DNA of 64,000 nt from Lycocorax pyrrhopterus obiensis (Eukaryota > Chordata > Aves > Passeriformes > Paradisaeidae): NCBI GenBank assembly GCA_014706295.1, contig JACSVZ010000007.1, positions 5,857,699 to 5,921,698 on the forward strand, in the 5' to 3' direction. Positions 37,981 through 50,848 of this stretch are shown here, piece after piece (position 1 is the stretch's first letter; every line of letters begins with the position of its first letter). The notes beneath the pieces are model-generated. The model made no database searches, was not told the DNA's origin, and was given only the letters and a program-made list of their open reading frames with translations. A program made the position numbers and the translations under genes.

Positions 37981-38182
37981 TCATAAAATCATGGAACAGT
38001 GTAGGTTGGAAGGGACATTGAAAGATCATCTGATCCGACCATCCATATGAAAGGAAGCCTGGATTAGGTTGTTTCGACCCTTGTCCAGCCACTTGTTCAA
38101 AACATCCAGTGAGGCGGACTCTACCACGATCCAGTGGAGGTTGTTCAACTGATTGATTGTTCTCACTGAAAATTTTTATTTG
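37981..38182 (-). mobile_element. CR1 LINE 3' end, minus strand
   Basis: The left end reads TCATAAAATCATGGAACAGT, then GGTTGGAAGGGACATTGAAA and GATCATCTGATCC, the reverse-complement CR1 tail. It continues through GAGGCGGACTCTACCACGAT and TCTCACTGAAAATTTTTATT, which match the CR1 internal 'TCCACCACCTCC' and 'TTTCAGTGAAGAAATTTTTCC' region. 5'-truncated (on the right) by or at the next CR1 copy. Confidence 0.92.
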
Positions 38183-38250
38183 ATAGAATCATAGAATATG
38201 CTGAGTTGCAAGGGACCCCTGAAAGGAAATGTATTTACCACCCTCTAGGT
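38183..38250 (-). mobile_element. second CR1 3' end abutting the first, minus strand
   Basis: ATAGAATCATAGAATATGCT followed by GAGTTGCAAGGGACCCCTGA is a fresh CR1 3' tail, starting immediately where the previous copy stops. The right edge is unclear; similarity fades near 38250. The two copies sit head to tail in the same orientation. Confidence 0.8.
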
Positions 38251-38746
38251 CTACAATTACATATATTTATTGTCTACAAATACATATATTGAATTTCTAC
38301 TCATCCTAATTTCAAATAAAACAGCTTTATAATCTGGAAAGATGTAATCATCAGAATTAAATCCCTTTGAGATTGAGATAAATTTGGGGTTTCTTCTAGA
38401 GATTTCGTGTTGCCATATACATGTACGGTAAGATGGGAGTACAATTTTGTAATTGGGAAGTCTATCCCAAAAATCTACGCACATACTGAAACCTTTGTTA
38501 TTTCAAAACAAAACGTGCCAAAGCAGCAGGAGCTGAAAACTTAGTCTGATGATTTTTACATAGGGTTCCTCTGAAGCTTCAGAAATCTGCTGTCCCTTAT
38601 GCAGCCTGTCTTGGAAATTCATTTAGAAATTCATTTAAAAAATTGCTGCCTTTTATAATTTGGTTTTAAAAAAATGCGTGCCAAGGTCTTGACAAAATTC
38701 CGTGCGTAATATGGAAGTACCACTAAGTGAATGTTTCATTCAGTGT

Positions 38747-38800
38747 ATGGCCCTGAGATTAGCTCAGTTATTATAGTGTTGATCTGTGTACAAGTAATAT
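38747..38800 (+). mobile_element. fragment of tRNA-Ile-derived SINE head
   Basis: GGCCCTGAGATTAGCTCAGT followed by TATTATAGTGTTGATCTG matches the tRNA-Ile-like head of the other SINE copies (compare 22291). The A box (TTAGCTCAGT) is the best preserved of the copies. Similarity fades after about 38785, and no CR1-like tail follows. Confidence 0.6.
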
Positions 38801-39009
38801 TTGACACACTACCATTTCATTTTACAGCTCTGTTTCTAGAGTAGTTCAATTTGCAGAGCGATTAAGAATTTTATTAAAAACCTTTACCAAATTTCTTTGT
38901 TACTCTACTTTTTTCAGAATCCCTTTTTGCAGGGTTGTTTCCTCCAGAAGACATCTTATACCATGAGGAAATACACTGCTGTGTTCAAGACAATAGAGAA
39001 CCTCTTCGG

Positions 39010-39085
39010 AAAAAACCACAAAAAGCCCCAAACTCCAAAAAAACCACTGACACACAACCACACACGCAGACCCATACAACCATTG
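39010..39085. repeat. A/C-rich low-complexity tract
   Basis: Runs of A interspersed with CC and CAC words (AAAAAACCACAAAAAGCCCC, then CCAAAAAAACCACTGACACA, then CACACAACCACACACGCAG). It yields chance open frames on both strands. Confidence 0.8.
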
Positions 39086-42000
39086 AAGCTTTTAGTTACT
39101 CTTCTATTACTCATGTCACTGTTTTGTTCCCATAATGAACATTTAGGGCAAGGCACTGCTCAAAAAATTGTCTAAACCATGTTTTAATGTGAGCTTTTCT
39201 TTTAGTCTCAGCACTTAACTGACTTGGACTTCAGTCAGTGTTTGAAGAGAGCCTGCCACACTCTTGAAGAAATCTGTTCTGCCCACAAGAGTCTCCTTTT
39301 TGCCAAACTGTTGTCTGAGTGCAGTGTGTCTTTCTGAATCAGAATCCTCTCATACTGGAAGGGAGAAAGCAGAATTTCTTGATTTCTTGGAAACTCTGGG
39401 CCTGCAGGTTTAATTTGCTGGAAGGGTGCTCAAGGTAACATGAGATTAGGCTTTATAGAAACCCTTGGGAGTAGCCCATATAATCTGTGATGCCCTCTGG
39501 GGTAAGGAGGAACTGGAGAAGCTGTGCATTAGTAGTTTATCAGCATATCAAAAGTGCGAGGAGCCAGAGCCTGGGTTATTACCTCTTAACTCTGTCTAAC
39601 GTCCAGGCACACGCTCACATGCACACAGAAAATGTGGTGGCTTTATAATTGCTCACAACTACTGTCAGTGCTGCCAGAAGCTCCTCCTGACTTCCTGCAG
39701 CTCTTCTGCATGAGAAGCATTCCTGATCCCACAGCGGATGCAAATTGTTAAGCAAAAGATTTGAGAGCTTTTTTAAGGAGGTAAATGCCTTCTTAAGTTT
39801 ATCTGCACAAAGCCTGTAGTTCCAGATCACCGGTATTTCTGCTGTAAATGTGGTTTTAGCAGTGGATTAAGTCTCTCAGATTATGTTCTGTACACAGTCA
39901 TCCAAAGGCTATGAGAATTTGTGTGGAATCCGCTTGAGCTAGGTTGGGATGTATATTTTGGCATTGAGACGCTCACGAGGAACATGAATAGCACGTGTGC
40001 CAGAGCTGCTGGTGCTTTAAAGCTCCAACACCAAGCAGGACAATAATGCTATTAAAAATATGTATTTTCTGTAATCCTTAAATCCCTTCTTAAGTGAGGA
40101 GCTCCAAGTGAGGTAGCTATTCTTGGCACTACTGTCATAATGCTGAGTAGCGTAATATTTTCTAAAATGAAGGTTAAATGAAAAGCCTGAACAAACTAAG
40201 CAACTGAGAAATGCTGATGGAGTAAAATGTGCAGACTCACATTTTACTATGCATTTCAAATGACCTTCACCAGTTCTGGTGTTCCGAAGAGTAGAAGAGG
40301 CATTTCCTTTGTACTTTGCTGCCAGTTGTTACATTGTATTTCAGACAAGTGTCATCTCTATAATATCATTATTGATTTTATTAGTAGAGAAGACCCCTCT
40401 ACCCTTAAGCCCATGCTGGACTTCATACTCCACAAATTCATGTTTAGGAAAGGCTCCTTTGGCTGGCAATTAATGCTCTGAGAAATGGAAAAGAGAGAAT
40501 GGTTGGGGAGGAAAGCAGGCTCTTATCATCCCTCTGCACGGAGCACCTGACACACAGAAAGGTGCCTTCAGTGCATGATCTATATATGTTGTTTGACCAG
40601 CCACTATAAAATTTCTTCCTTATCAGATGTTTTATGTGCCTCCTCAAATTTAACATTCCTTTTTCTTTGATCAACTGGTGCTGCAAGTGTGTTCTTATCT
40701 GGGATTTTGTTCCGGAAATAAAAATGGCAGCTTCTGAGTTTCAAATTGAATTGACAATGAACCTGGAGTTCCTTGCCACAGAAATGTAAATGAGAGGTGC
40801 CTGTGTGAGCAGAAGATAAGGTCCATGTCTTCTGTGTGAGCCCACAGCACATAATTCTCTGGCACCCACATTACTTACACATTGCTCATTACGGGGCTAA
40901 AGATGTTGGTAATATACAACAATACAAGAAAGATAATCTTATCAAAAGATATCGAAGTAATTAGTTTCAAATGGCAGAGACACCTCATCAGTGTCCTTTA
41001 ACCCCAACTTTACTAAACTGCTGTAATGTAGTAATTAGTAAGGAACGACTCTCACCCAGCCCACGTGGTTTGTTCTGATATGAAGGTCACATTTTCTATA
41101 CTGCCCTTAGTTAATCTTTCTAGAACTGATAATAAGAATAGTGGATTTGGGATTACATCATGGTTTCTCTCAAGTATTGTTGCATTATGAATATGAGAGC
41201 ATCTGTTTTTTTTTCTTATTTAGATTTCCTGACCGTGTGAGTGCTTAAAGCTTATTTTCTGGGTGAACAGAAGTTCTGGACCACTGAATTTAAAATATGT
41301 TATTGACTGGACTTGAATGGTGACTGGAGGTCCTTACTAATGAGATATCTATTAGTCACAGTGGAGGCACATTCTTTCAAGCATTTATAAATGGTACTTT
41401 TGTGCAAAAAATTCTGTGCATTGACAGAAGCAAAGACACATGGGCTCAGGCAGATAACGACAGTCACTGCAGAAATTGAGTAAAATCTTGGTACCGGTAT
41501 GAAAAGTTTCATATTGTTTTGATGAATTATGAACGTGCTGACAAGATTTTAATTTGCATTTAGTGAAAATTAAAATGCTGAGTTTTGCTCACAGCAATTA
41601 GGTAGTCCGTCAGCTTTCAACACACATGTCTGTAAACATAATTCTTCTTTATCCTGCCAGATACTGAGCATTCTGCATTTGACTTTTTAATGCCCTAAAA
41701 TTGTATGCTTAGCATAAGACCTGGAAGTTGGTTTAGGTGCATATTTATAAATCTTTGGTTTGTGCTGAGACAGAAAGAATCTGAATGAATTCTTTACCAC
41801 ATGGATTTGAGAAACGTGTGCATGTGTGTGAAATATGCTTTATGCATTGCTAGAGTTTGGTTTATGTGCACGTGCCCTGGTTCAAGATAACACAGAAGGC
41901 CCGGTCTGGAGAGGAAGCTCAGAGCTCTGTTTTGTCCCTTTTCAAAAAAGGGCATTTGTTTCTGGGGGTCAGAAATAAATGCAAAAGGAAGTTTGTGATT

Positions 42001-45000
42001 TGTTTTTTAATTGAACGTTTAAAAAAGTTCTACGTTAGCACTCCTAGAACTGATGCAGTTGCAGTCCTGGACTAGCAAGCTAGAAGTAATTCTTAATATT
42101 TTGGGGAAACATTTTGGTCTCTTGTCTCCCCAGAAAGAAACACCAGTATATTGACCCTTTTAATGGAATATATCGATTTTCACAATTTTTTTGGGGGCGA
42201 GGAGAGGAGGTGAGGAACTTTTCATCCAGATATAATTCCCAGGTTGAAGTAGAGATCCAGCACAAGTCAGAAAAGGATGTATACCTGAATGAGGAGAAGG
42301 TTCAGGTGTCTGAGCCATTAGAACAAGAGAGTTTTGTGGCCCTAAAACGTGCTTCTCCACACAACACCAGTCTCCTTCAGGACAGATTTCACTCAGCCTG
42401 TTCTTTTTGCATCCCTCTGCCTTGTAAAACTGGTGAAACACTTCACTAGACCAGCAGGGACGAGGCTGGCTTGGTAACTCGGGGGAAAGCCATCAAAATA
42501 AACAGAGCAGAGATTTGAAGACACATCAGTGCTTTCATTACCTGACTGCCAAGCCAGTTTTTCCCCTTGGTTCAGGATACGCGTGAGGTAGAACAGCTCA
42601 GGAAAGAGGCTGGCTGAAGGTCGCTCATTTTGTAAAATCTTTCCTGACAGTGAACAGCCTAATTCAGAACAGATTTATGAATTTACATCTTCTGTCTCAC
42701 AAGCAGAGTCTTCAGTGCTGGTCCCAGAGCACACTCTAATAGCATGTCTCGGCTTTTTGCAAGATAAATAACAGAAATAACTAAATAAGTTTTGTCTTCT
42801 GATTCCACTGTGCAGCCAAATGAAAAAACAAACAATTTTTTTGCAAACTAAGGTCCTTTTTTTTGGCACGATTTAAATTTCCTTTTAAATTAATTGTGCC
42901 ACAATCCCTGGAAACACTGAAAAAGTACTCTGGTGTAGAAGATGCAATTGTCCAACTGCATCTCTGCCAGATTTGTTGTTGTTCTGCTTCCTGGGTTCTG
43001 CGAGCATCAATGCACCGAGCTGGGAGATCTTTGATGGAATTTGGCTGTTCTTTCTACGAAAGTGAGGCAAAGGCTTGGTGCACAGGGGGCCACTCCAACT
43101 TTATGTCTTCCATGGATTTCCCTGGCTTAAATTCTAGTTGACTCTCTAAGCTACTTTTCCATTTAAATTTGAGCACTTGGTGCATCACAGAAGAGGCCGA
43201 AGATCTGGAATCTCAGATTTAATTTCTTCCTAAAGAACTCCTGTTTATGAAGGCTGAGACCAACTGGAAGTGTGACAAGCTTTTAAGGAAAATAAGTATG
43301 TTATCATAGAGCATTTAGTATATTGTTTTGAAAAAGGAGCTCAATGTCTACATCCCTACTTCACAGACTACACTAAAGTGATCTGAGAAAAATTGTTTAG
43401 CAATACAAGTCACGACTCACGTCCAGTTGAGGGCTGTATGCGCATTGCCTTGCTTTATATCACTTTCTTTTATGAGGCTGCAAAAGCATTTTGTTCTTTA
43501 AACAACTCTCCAACGCTTTTTATCTATCTAGAAAACCAGATTAAAACGTGCTCTTTAATGTGAGGTAGTTAATTGTGTTATATATATCTGGATATAGTGG
43601 TGGGAAATATATTTAGGAATTAACAGCAGTTTTCTCTCTTTCCGGAGAAATGTCTGTATTATAGACTTGAATGAAAAGCTCTAACTGTTCACACTGAACA
43701 ACAAATATACAAAATCCTTAAACTTTTACTTCTTTCAAGTGATTGTTATCTAAAAATTGTTGATTTCTATACAATATCCTCTTCAGCAAGCAATGTTTCT
43801 CCCCGGCTAAAGCACTTGAGACATCATCTATCAAAAGCTATTTTTTACTAGATCAGAATAGTGGCTATTTTTTGCCAAATAAATAATGTTCACACTAAAG
43901 TAGTTTGACAGCAGAACACTGAGTATAAATAATGTCTCTGTGGAAGTATTCCACAGAGAACCCTGCATGGATCTTTGTTGAGGTTTATTGTGGTTATATT
44001 CTCATCTAAAAGTATTGTTAGTTTTGTCATCTTGGAAGAGCTGTTGGCACTCTGATCCCTCCATTACATGGAAGACAGAAATGAGAAACCCATGAGAGCC
44101 TGTGAGAGCCTTGAGTGGCTGTGCTCCATTTTTTTTATTAATTTTCCAATATTGGATTTTATTTTCTATAGCTGCTGTTTTGAGTTGGCCTTGGCTCAAG
44201 TGTAGGGAATTGGCCAGAGGCCTGCTCTGACTAATGCTGACTCTGTTCCCAGGAGACCTGCTAAGGGTCATCAGAGCACAGCCTTCATCGGTGTCCCCAT
44301 CATCCTCACTGGTTATTAGTCTGGTTTAGGGCTGCAATGGGACAGCTCTTCTTCCTAATCCTTGGAACAAAGTTTTGGGAGTAAAATGTCTTTATTTTCA
44401 TTTTACAATCATAAAATTTACTTTTTTTTATCTGTTATTTCATTCTTCCTAATTTAAAATACACTTAGACCATAAAACCCTCTCTCATTTCATAGAGAAG
44501 CAAATTCATTTCTTTAGCTACTGCCTGAGTATAATGAAAAAAATCTGTAACCCACAAATTAGTGTGTTTGAATTGGTCAGCACAGAGTCTGACCTCAGTA
44601 AATATTCTCTAGATTTAGGTCTAACTTGACTAAATTGTACATTGAAGTGAGCCTAAAGTCCTGTTTCTTTTGAACAAAAATTTTCAATCTTTCCCAGAAT
44701 CCTTATACATAATTTCAAATGTTGAAAAAGTTGCTGTGTAGGCTGGACACCAAACAGTGGGAATGAAGTTAAGCCGTTTGTCATGCAAGGTGCAGAGTGA
44801 CTCGTTGCTTTTGTACAAAACGTCACACGAAGTTCCTTTGCACAGCTCCCTTGTGCTGGTGCCCCTGGTGCTGTGAGTAATTTGTATGCTCTGGTGCTCA
44901 TGCCTGGGCACTCTCTTTGGCAAGAGCCAGCTGGGGCATTTTGGGTCTTTATGTGCCAAGGTGTGAAAAGCAAGTTCAGTCTTCAAAATAATTCCTGGTT

Positions 45001-46150
45001 TCTGATGAGCGTTGTTGGATAGTACTGGATGTGCTAAGAAACTAGAAAGTTAAAGGGATTTCAAAAGATGACAGAATTTGTAAAGATTTTGTCCTTTCCC
45101 TGCTGGAAATTAGTGTTTGCAAATTGCTTTTTACACATGAAATGAGAGAATTTTCCTTAGTTGAAATAGCTACTTAAAGGAAGTTACTGAGAGAACGCAA
45201 TGAGATTTACAGCTATGAGAATAATGACAGCTTTCTGTGCCCAATACAGTTTGTCCATTAGAGATGATAAAAATAACTTTGGGAAAAGCTGGGTTATCTG
45301 CCAACCCCCATCTAGTAATACAGTCTGATAAAGTAGCTTGAATCAATTTGCCAGACTGTTTTTGTAGAGATGTTAGTGTTGCAGTCAAGGAGGAAACTTC
45401 ACAGGAAAAAAGGATGAAACTTTGGACCTTAAGTCCCCTCTTAGTGACTACTTAGATGAAAACTGCCTCAATTCACAACAGTCTGGGCTCATTCATCTCC
45501 TGAGTTTTACTGACAGCTTTAACTTAATTGACCATTTTCATTTTACAAGCATAAGTCTTCAGTGTAAGCTTTATAATTCAGCACATTGTAATTTCAAGTT
45601 AACTAAGCGTGGTTCAAAAGCAAGAAAAACATACAATATAGCATTTTACATTTACTTAATACTGTCAAGCTACTGCTACCTGTTTCTGCCAATACACATA
45701 ATCTCTTTACTCTTTTCGTACGTAGTAAGTAAAGAAGAAATAGTTATTTTGTTAGCCTTCCTGTGGCCAGGCTTGGGCAGGAGAGGCTGTTTAGTGTGAA
45801 AGCTGGCTGTGTGTGGTGCTGTATCTTTACTGCAGTTCAGGCTCTTGCCACACTGAACTGCTTTCTTTCTCCTTTTGTTTGAGTCTCACCTTGGAACAGA
45901 CCCTACAGCAGCCCTGCAGATCCTGCCTGCCCTGCAGTATGTATAATACAGCTCACAGAAGAATCTTGAGAGCAAAAATTTTTTTGCTCAGTTAATGATT
46001 GCACAACTGAATTTGATTTCTAATTGCAACTTTGTGGGACGTCTGTGTACAGTTTGTGCTGGAAGTTACCAGAACATAGTGATACTCTACAAGTGTATTT
46101 TAGCAATGCCTTTATTCAGTAAATCTGCCCTTTTCTCAGTGCTTCAGAGA

Positions 46151-46250
46151 AACCCTAACCCTTATCAGACCCAAACCCTTATCAAATCCTAACCCTAACC
46201 CTGCTCCAACCCTAACCCTTATCAAATCCTAACTCTAACCCTTATCAGAC
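46151..46250 (+). repeat. interstitial telomere-like (CCCTAA)n array with 40-bp higher-order unit
   Basis: A 100-bp tract of degenerate CCCTAA repeats (the C-rich vertebrate telomere strand) mixed with a CCCTTATCA(A/G)A variant. Positions 46161-46200 and 46201-46240 are two copies of a 40-bp unit. AACCCTTATCAAATCCTAAC recurs exactly 40 bp apart (46174 and 46214), and CTAACCCTTATCAGAC recurs 80 bp apart (46155 and 46235). The array lies about 4.5 kb before exon 3. Confidence 0.93.
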
Positions 46251-49200
46251 AACTGCAGCCTTGTGGTGCATTGCTAAGGATGGCCAATCCTACAGAGAGC
46301 CCAGCAGTGCTCAGTGGTTCTATACAGCTTTGAATCGTAGTCTGCACTGAGACTGATTACTGACACTGCATAAAAAGTCCTCGTTCTGATTCTCCTGCTC
46401 CTGAGCACAGCCTCTGACAGAAATGCTGTGTCCTTTAGTCAAGGAATATGGTTATGTGAAGCACGTCTTTGAGGTAGGGTTTTTAAGCTGACTTTGTACA
46501 TCATTAGTTTTACGTTCCGTATAATAAGCTCTGTTCTAGATTAATCCCTAAAGGCCAAATGTTATTGCTGTTACATAGACCCAATGTTCTTTTTATAATT
46601 GCAAGGTTTCCTCAAGGAGAAGACAGTTGTGCAACATTCGTATTAGCTCTTCCAAAGAAGTAATCTGCCCACAAAGACGCTTATCTTGTGAACTTTTAGC
46701 TGTGTTCTTTTTTTTTTTTCATTCTATTGTTCCAGTAGGATGCAGCTGTTTCAGTGGGTGGAAAGTGATGATGTGTCCACAGAACACGAAATGGTGCTGA
46801 AGGTCCTAGCAATTGGTTTCAACTAAGGAAGTGGACACAAGCCAATAGAGGGTTTATGTAACTTCATCTCCTTTTGTACTCAGTACTAATCCCTTCCTTT
46901 GTGATGGATGGTATTTAGAAAGTTTTTAAAACTTTTTTTCAATACTGATATAAATTTGTGGATAGAGAGTATAACTGCCTGGCTTATTTGACTAGTAGTT
47001 TATAGAAACCAGAAACAGCAAGCTCTATCACTCAGCATGAAATATTCCAGTTCTGAGAAAACCAATTGTTCCTTTTCTCTAACAACTAAGCAGTTATCCA
47101 GTCCTGCTTTTCAGGAACACCCAATACTTGTCCTCAACCTCATCAGTGTTTGGAATATGCAAAGAATGTAAGACTGAGCCTGGAGCTGGTAAATTTTCCC
47201 TTGTAATATCTGTGCTTTCATGTATGTAGATTTACCCAAATGCAGCTAAATTCTACTTGTTGTGACCCTAGTTTAAATCCCAGTTAATTCCAGGAATCTT
47301 GTTCAGGATTTACACTAGTTTCCCTGAAGGAATAAATTGGTCCAATAATACCACAATCATAAAGGGAAAAAAGAACTCACACCAAAACCTAACTAGAATA
47401 TTAAAATCTAATGTCATTGCATTTGTGGATTTGAAAGGATAAGTCACATAGAAATCCCTCCCTCTGAGGGTTCAGATTTTTTGACCAAGTGTTTATTTTT
47501 TGGTTTTAGGATTTTTGTCCAACATGTGGTTAACTTGCTGGCCCATTCCTGAAAATGTAAGGCTTCCCATTACAGATAACCTGGGGTTTAGAAGCTATAA
47601 TTTTGCAAACGCTATGTTTTAATCTGCGTACTTTTCCCCTGCCAAATCTTTCCCTCACGCCTATGTGGTCTGACTTGAGTCCAGAAGAAAAATCAGGATT
47701 GTATTACATGTCTCTTTTTTCCCCCAAAGTTGGCCAGGATACTTTTGCTTTTCTCCTGTGTTACATGGGAGTGTAATAATATCATCCACCGCCCTAAAAT
47801 ATCATGTCATTTGTAATCCTGGTGTATAAATCAGGCTTCCCTTCTTATCACTCTTAAGAAACTTTTTATAAAGAATTGAACCTCCATGGATATGGAAAGA
47901 AGCCCCCCATCTTTTTAACAAATAGATTTGAGATGGTTTATCTGAAATCCTACAACCTGGAAAATTCTCGGGTTTATTAAGTATCGTAAGATGACTTTCT
48001 TTAATCATCTCAAATCAACTGGCATTTGAGCCTTCCCAACTAATTTAGGAGTTTTGTGCTGTATTCTGTCAACATTAGGAGTATTTACTGAGAAAGCTTC
48101 TGTCCAATTTTTCTTCAAAGGAATGCTTTTTGGAAGACCTTATGATTTTATGCTCAGTATTTTCCAGTAGACACTCATTGCATAATTCTTCTGCTTTGAT
48201 GGTTAGTGATGTAGGAAATCATGATGTAGCCTTGAGGCTCAGCCACTTCCTGTTCTTCCAGGATTATGTTCTAAAATGCAACCAGAACTTTCAAATTAGT
48301 TTATTACAGGCATCTGTATTCCTTGAGAAAACTCTTTACTTGCTAATTTGCAGGAATTAGGTAGGCAATAGGAGAAAAAAACATTTCCATGTTCGTTTGC
48401 TGCAACTGGAACAAGGATGTGCTTCAACAGAATGACTATCTGGAGAGCAAACACACATTTCAGGTTCTGCTTTTGCAGTCAAGTCATAAATTTGACTTGT
48501 AATAACTACTCTCAGCTGCTCACAGCTCCTTTCTTACGTTGTTGGATTTGGTTTTGGCGTTCCTTGTGCTTCCATTCACTATTGGTGGAAAAAGCAGGAT
48601 GGGTTCATGTGGTGGTAAGGATTTACTTAACGTGCAATTGCACATGGGTAGGTCTACAATGATGACTGCCGGAGGAATGATCTTTAGGGATATGAAAGCA
48701 GCTAAGTTTTTGTTAACTGAAAATAGCTATTTTATAGTTGGAGAGCACCAATTCATTTCAGTTGGGCTTCTCAAGAAACATCCATTGATGGGAGTGTCTG
48801 CCAGGCAAGAGCTAAACTAGATTGGGAAAAAGCTTTGTTGGTCATTGTGGAATAGCTTGTATCTGATCAATTCTCTTCATACTTACATGTAATCACATAA
48901 TCTTGACCTGAATTGAACATATTCTTAGTTTTTATCCAAGAATGTGAGTTATATTGTAGCATCACCTTGCATCTGGCAAGGGAGCCAGTGTAATTTGTGC
49001 AGTAATTTGTAACATTTCCATTTTTTTTAGAAAACCTGTCCTTTTAAGAACTTTCTGATGACCTCCTAAGAGCTTTTTCAATGGGAATTATCATGATTTT
49101 GTATAACGTGCGATAGTATTTTATTGTGTATGAGATGGTACAAAATCACTCATTCTTCTCTCAGAGCTGCCACCAAAATTGGGTTTTGATTGAGAATGAA

Positions 49201-49876
49201 TTACTGTGAGATATGGATAAAAGGTCAATTGATGTGGTCCTGAAATAATTGAGACAACCTTTCTGAGAGATAAGTAGGCAGTTTTATTTCTTTATTTCAC
49301 TCTTGCAGGAATAAGGCAGACGGAATAAGTACAGTTGGTGGCCGAAACAGAATTGTACATCAGGGATTTCTTGGTGCTCAGCTTACATGCATTAAACTGT
49401 ACCCAGCAGAAGTAGAAACTCTGCAGTCAGCTTAAGCCTCCACCAGATCCCACGCTTCCCACTGCTTCCTTTTAATTAAAACCCGGCAAATGTGCACATT
49501 GGGTTTGGTTACACAGATTCTACGAAGCATTAAAAAACTTGAAGCATATTAATGGCTTTAAATTTAAAACTCATTAGCCATTGCCCTATTGACCAGCTAA
49601 ATAGAGTTTCTCAGCACTCCTCTGGGCCAGTGCCACTTCATTCTGCCATGGAAATACAGAAATGTTTGTTGGCTTAGCTAAAAATATTTGGGAATGCTGG
49701 CAGTATCCTTGGGTGAGATTGCGAGGATGCCTGCTCACTAAAGCAGATCTGGCCCAATTAAAGGTACTGCCACCCTTCTTTTAGAATGCAAAGCAGTATT
49801 TTTTTGTCAAAATACTTGTTTAAACCTACGTTTATTGCCGGAAGATTTTATTTTTTTAATATTTTTATTCGGTAAA

Positions 49877-49904
49877 TGTGTGTGTGTTTGTGTGTGTGTG
49901 TGTT
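49877..49904. repeat. (TG)n microsatellite
   Basis: About 14 TG units with one TTTG interruption. Short and likely polymorphic. Confidence 0.95.
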
Positions 49905-50714
49905 GTTAGAACCAGGATTCTGAAAAAGCTCTTTCAGAGCTGAATCTTGCTATAAATTGATAAATACAGCTTCTTTCTCAAAATGGTGAGGTTTGTAATT
50001 CATTGCCTGATTGTTGACCCAGTGTTGTGTGAATTGTGGCTTCATCAAATGAAACAGGACCACTGAGCATTTTGAAGAGAAATTTTGCAGTATCAGAGCA
50101 TTGCCTGTTTCCAGATAAAACTTAACAGTTTCTGACAAAATTTCTTTGAGATCTGGTGAACAGAAGGCTTAAATTACAATCTCTGAAACACATATGCAGT
50201 GAGAAAGCTATTTTGACATGACACCTTTGAGTAAAATCCTTAGAACACCAGTTCCAAATCAGCCTCTCTGGTATTTGACTTGTACCATTTAAACTTTTCA
50301 GTTAACCATCAATCAATCAACAAAGAAAAAATGTCTGTGTTTTGGACTAAATAATGGATTCTCAATTATCTGAAATGATGAATATTTTATTATTTTCAGG
50401 TCATTAATATTTACTGGAAGCTCCAGTAATCAGGATCTACAAAAAAGGTTACTCGCAGCAATGCTCTGAAAGGTCTGAATTCTCTTTACCTAGAACTGAC
50501 TTATTCTTCTGTCTTTATTTCATGAGCTTTTTGTTTTCAATTCAGTGAGCAATCGGCACGTTATAAATAAATTCACTGAAGTAGTGCTGGGCTAAGCAGG
50601 GAGAATTATAAATATTCCACTCAAAGAAAATGCGAACTGACAAAACACACACTCGAGGGATGTTGGCCATTCGTGTCCTTATCTTTTCCCACTCTTCTCT
50701 TTCCATTTCCCTAG

Positions 50715-50848
50715 ATCATAGATGAAGAAGAAACACAGTTCATGAGCAATTGTCCCGTTGCTGTGACTGAGAGCACACCTCGAAGGAGGACGCGCATCCA
50801 GGTGTTTTGGATGGCTCCTCCCACCGGGACAGGCTGTGTGATTCTGAA
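50715..50848 (+). CDS. SPON1: F-spondin (spondin 1), exon 3
   Basis: A 134-nt exon: 44 codons (residues 111-154), starting IIDEEETQFMSNCPVAVTES, continuing TPRRRTRIQVFW and ending GTGCVIL, plus two bases (AA) of the next Lys codon. This is the second half of the reeler (reelin-N) domain. C123 and C151 match the family positions that form disulfides with C39 and with a cysteine further downstream, respectively. The acceptor is CTAG (50711-50714) after a long CT tract and the donor is GTAAGT at 50849 (phase 2). It joins exon 2 after Gln110 in phase 0. Conservation with known vertebrate F-spondins is very high, with only conservative changes visible (for example Met at 143 in the VFWMAPP stretch). 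Confidence 0.97.

Larger units (their letters stand above)
23430..50714 (+). other. SPON1: SPON1 intron 2 (27,285 bp, phase 0)
   Basis: Donor GTGAGA at 23430. The acceptor CTAG at 50711-50714 is preceded by a strong CT-rich tract from about 50683. Listed separately are an LTR-like element, two MIR/SINE remnants, three CR1 ends, a pyrimidine-rich block, a telomere-like array and a (TG)n tract. The rest is AT-rich sequence in which I recognise nothing. The open frames, such as 45422-45799 (125 codons, hydrophobic and Leu/Ile/Phe-rich), look like chance frames in AT-rich DNA. Confidence 0.93.

Noticed and set aside
45422..45799. 125-codon open frame with a hydrophobic, membrane-like segment
   Set aside because: It begins at a non-ATG codon region in AT-rich DNA. 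The hydrophobicity follows from T-rich codons, and no family is recognised.
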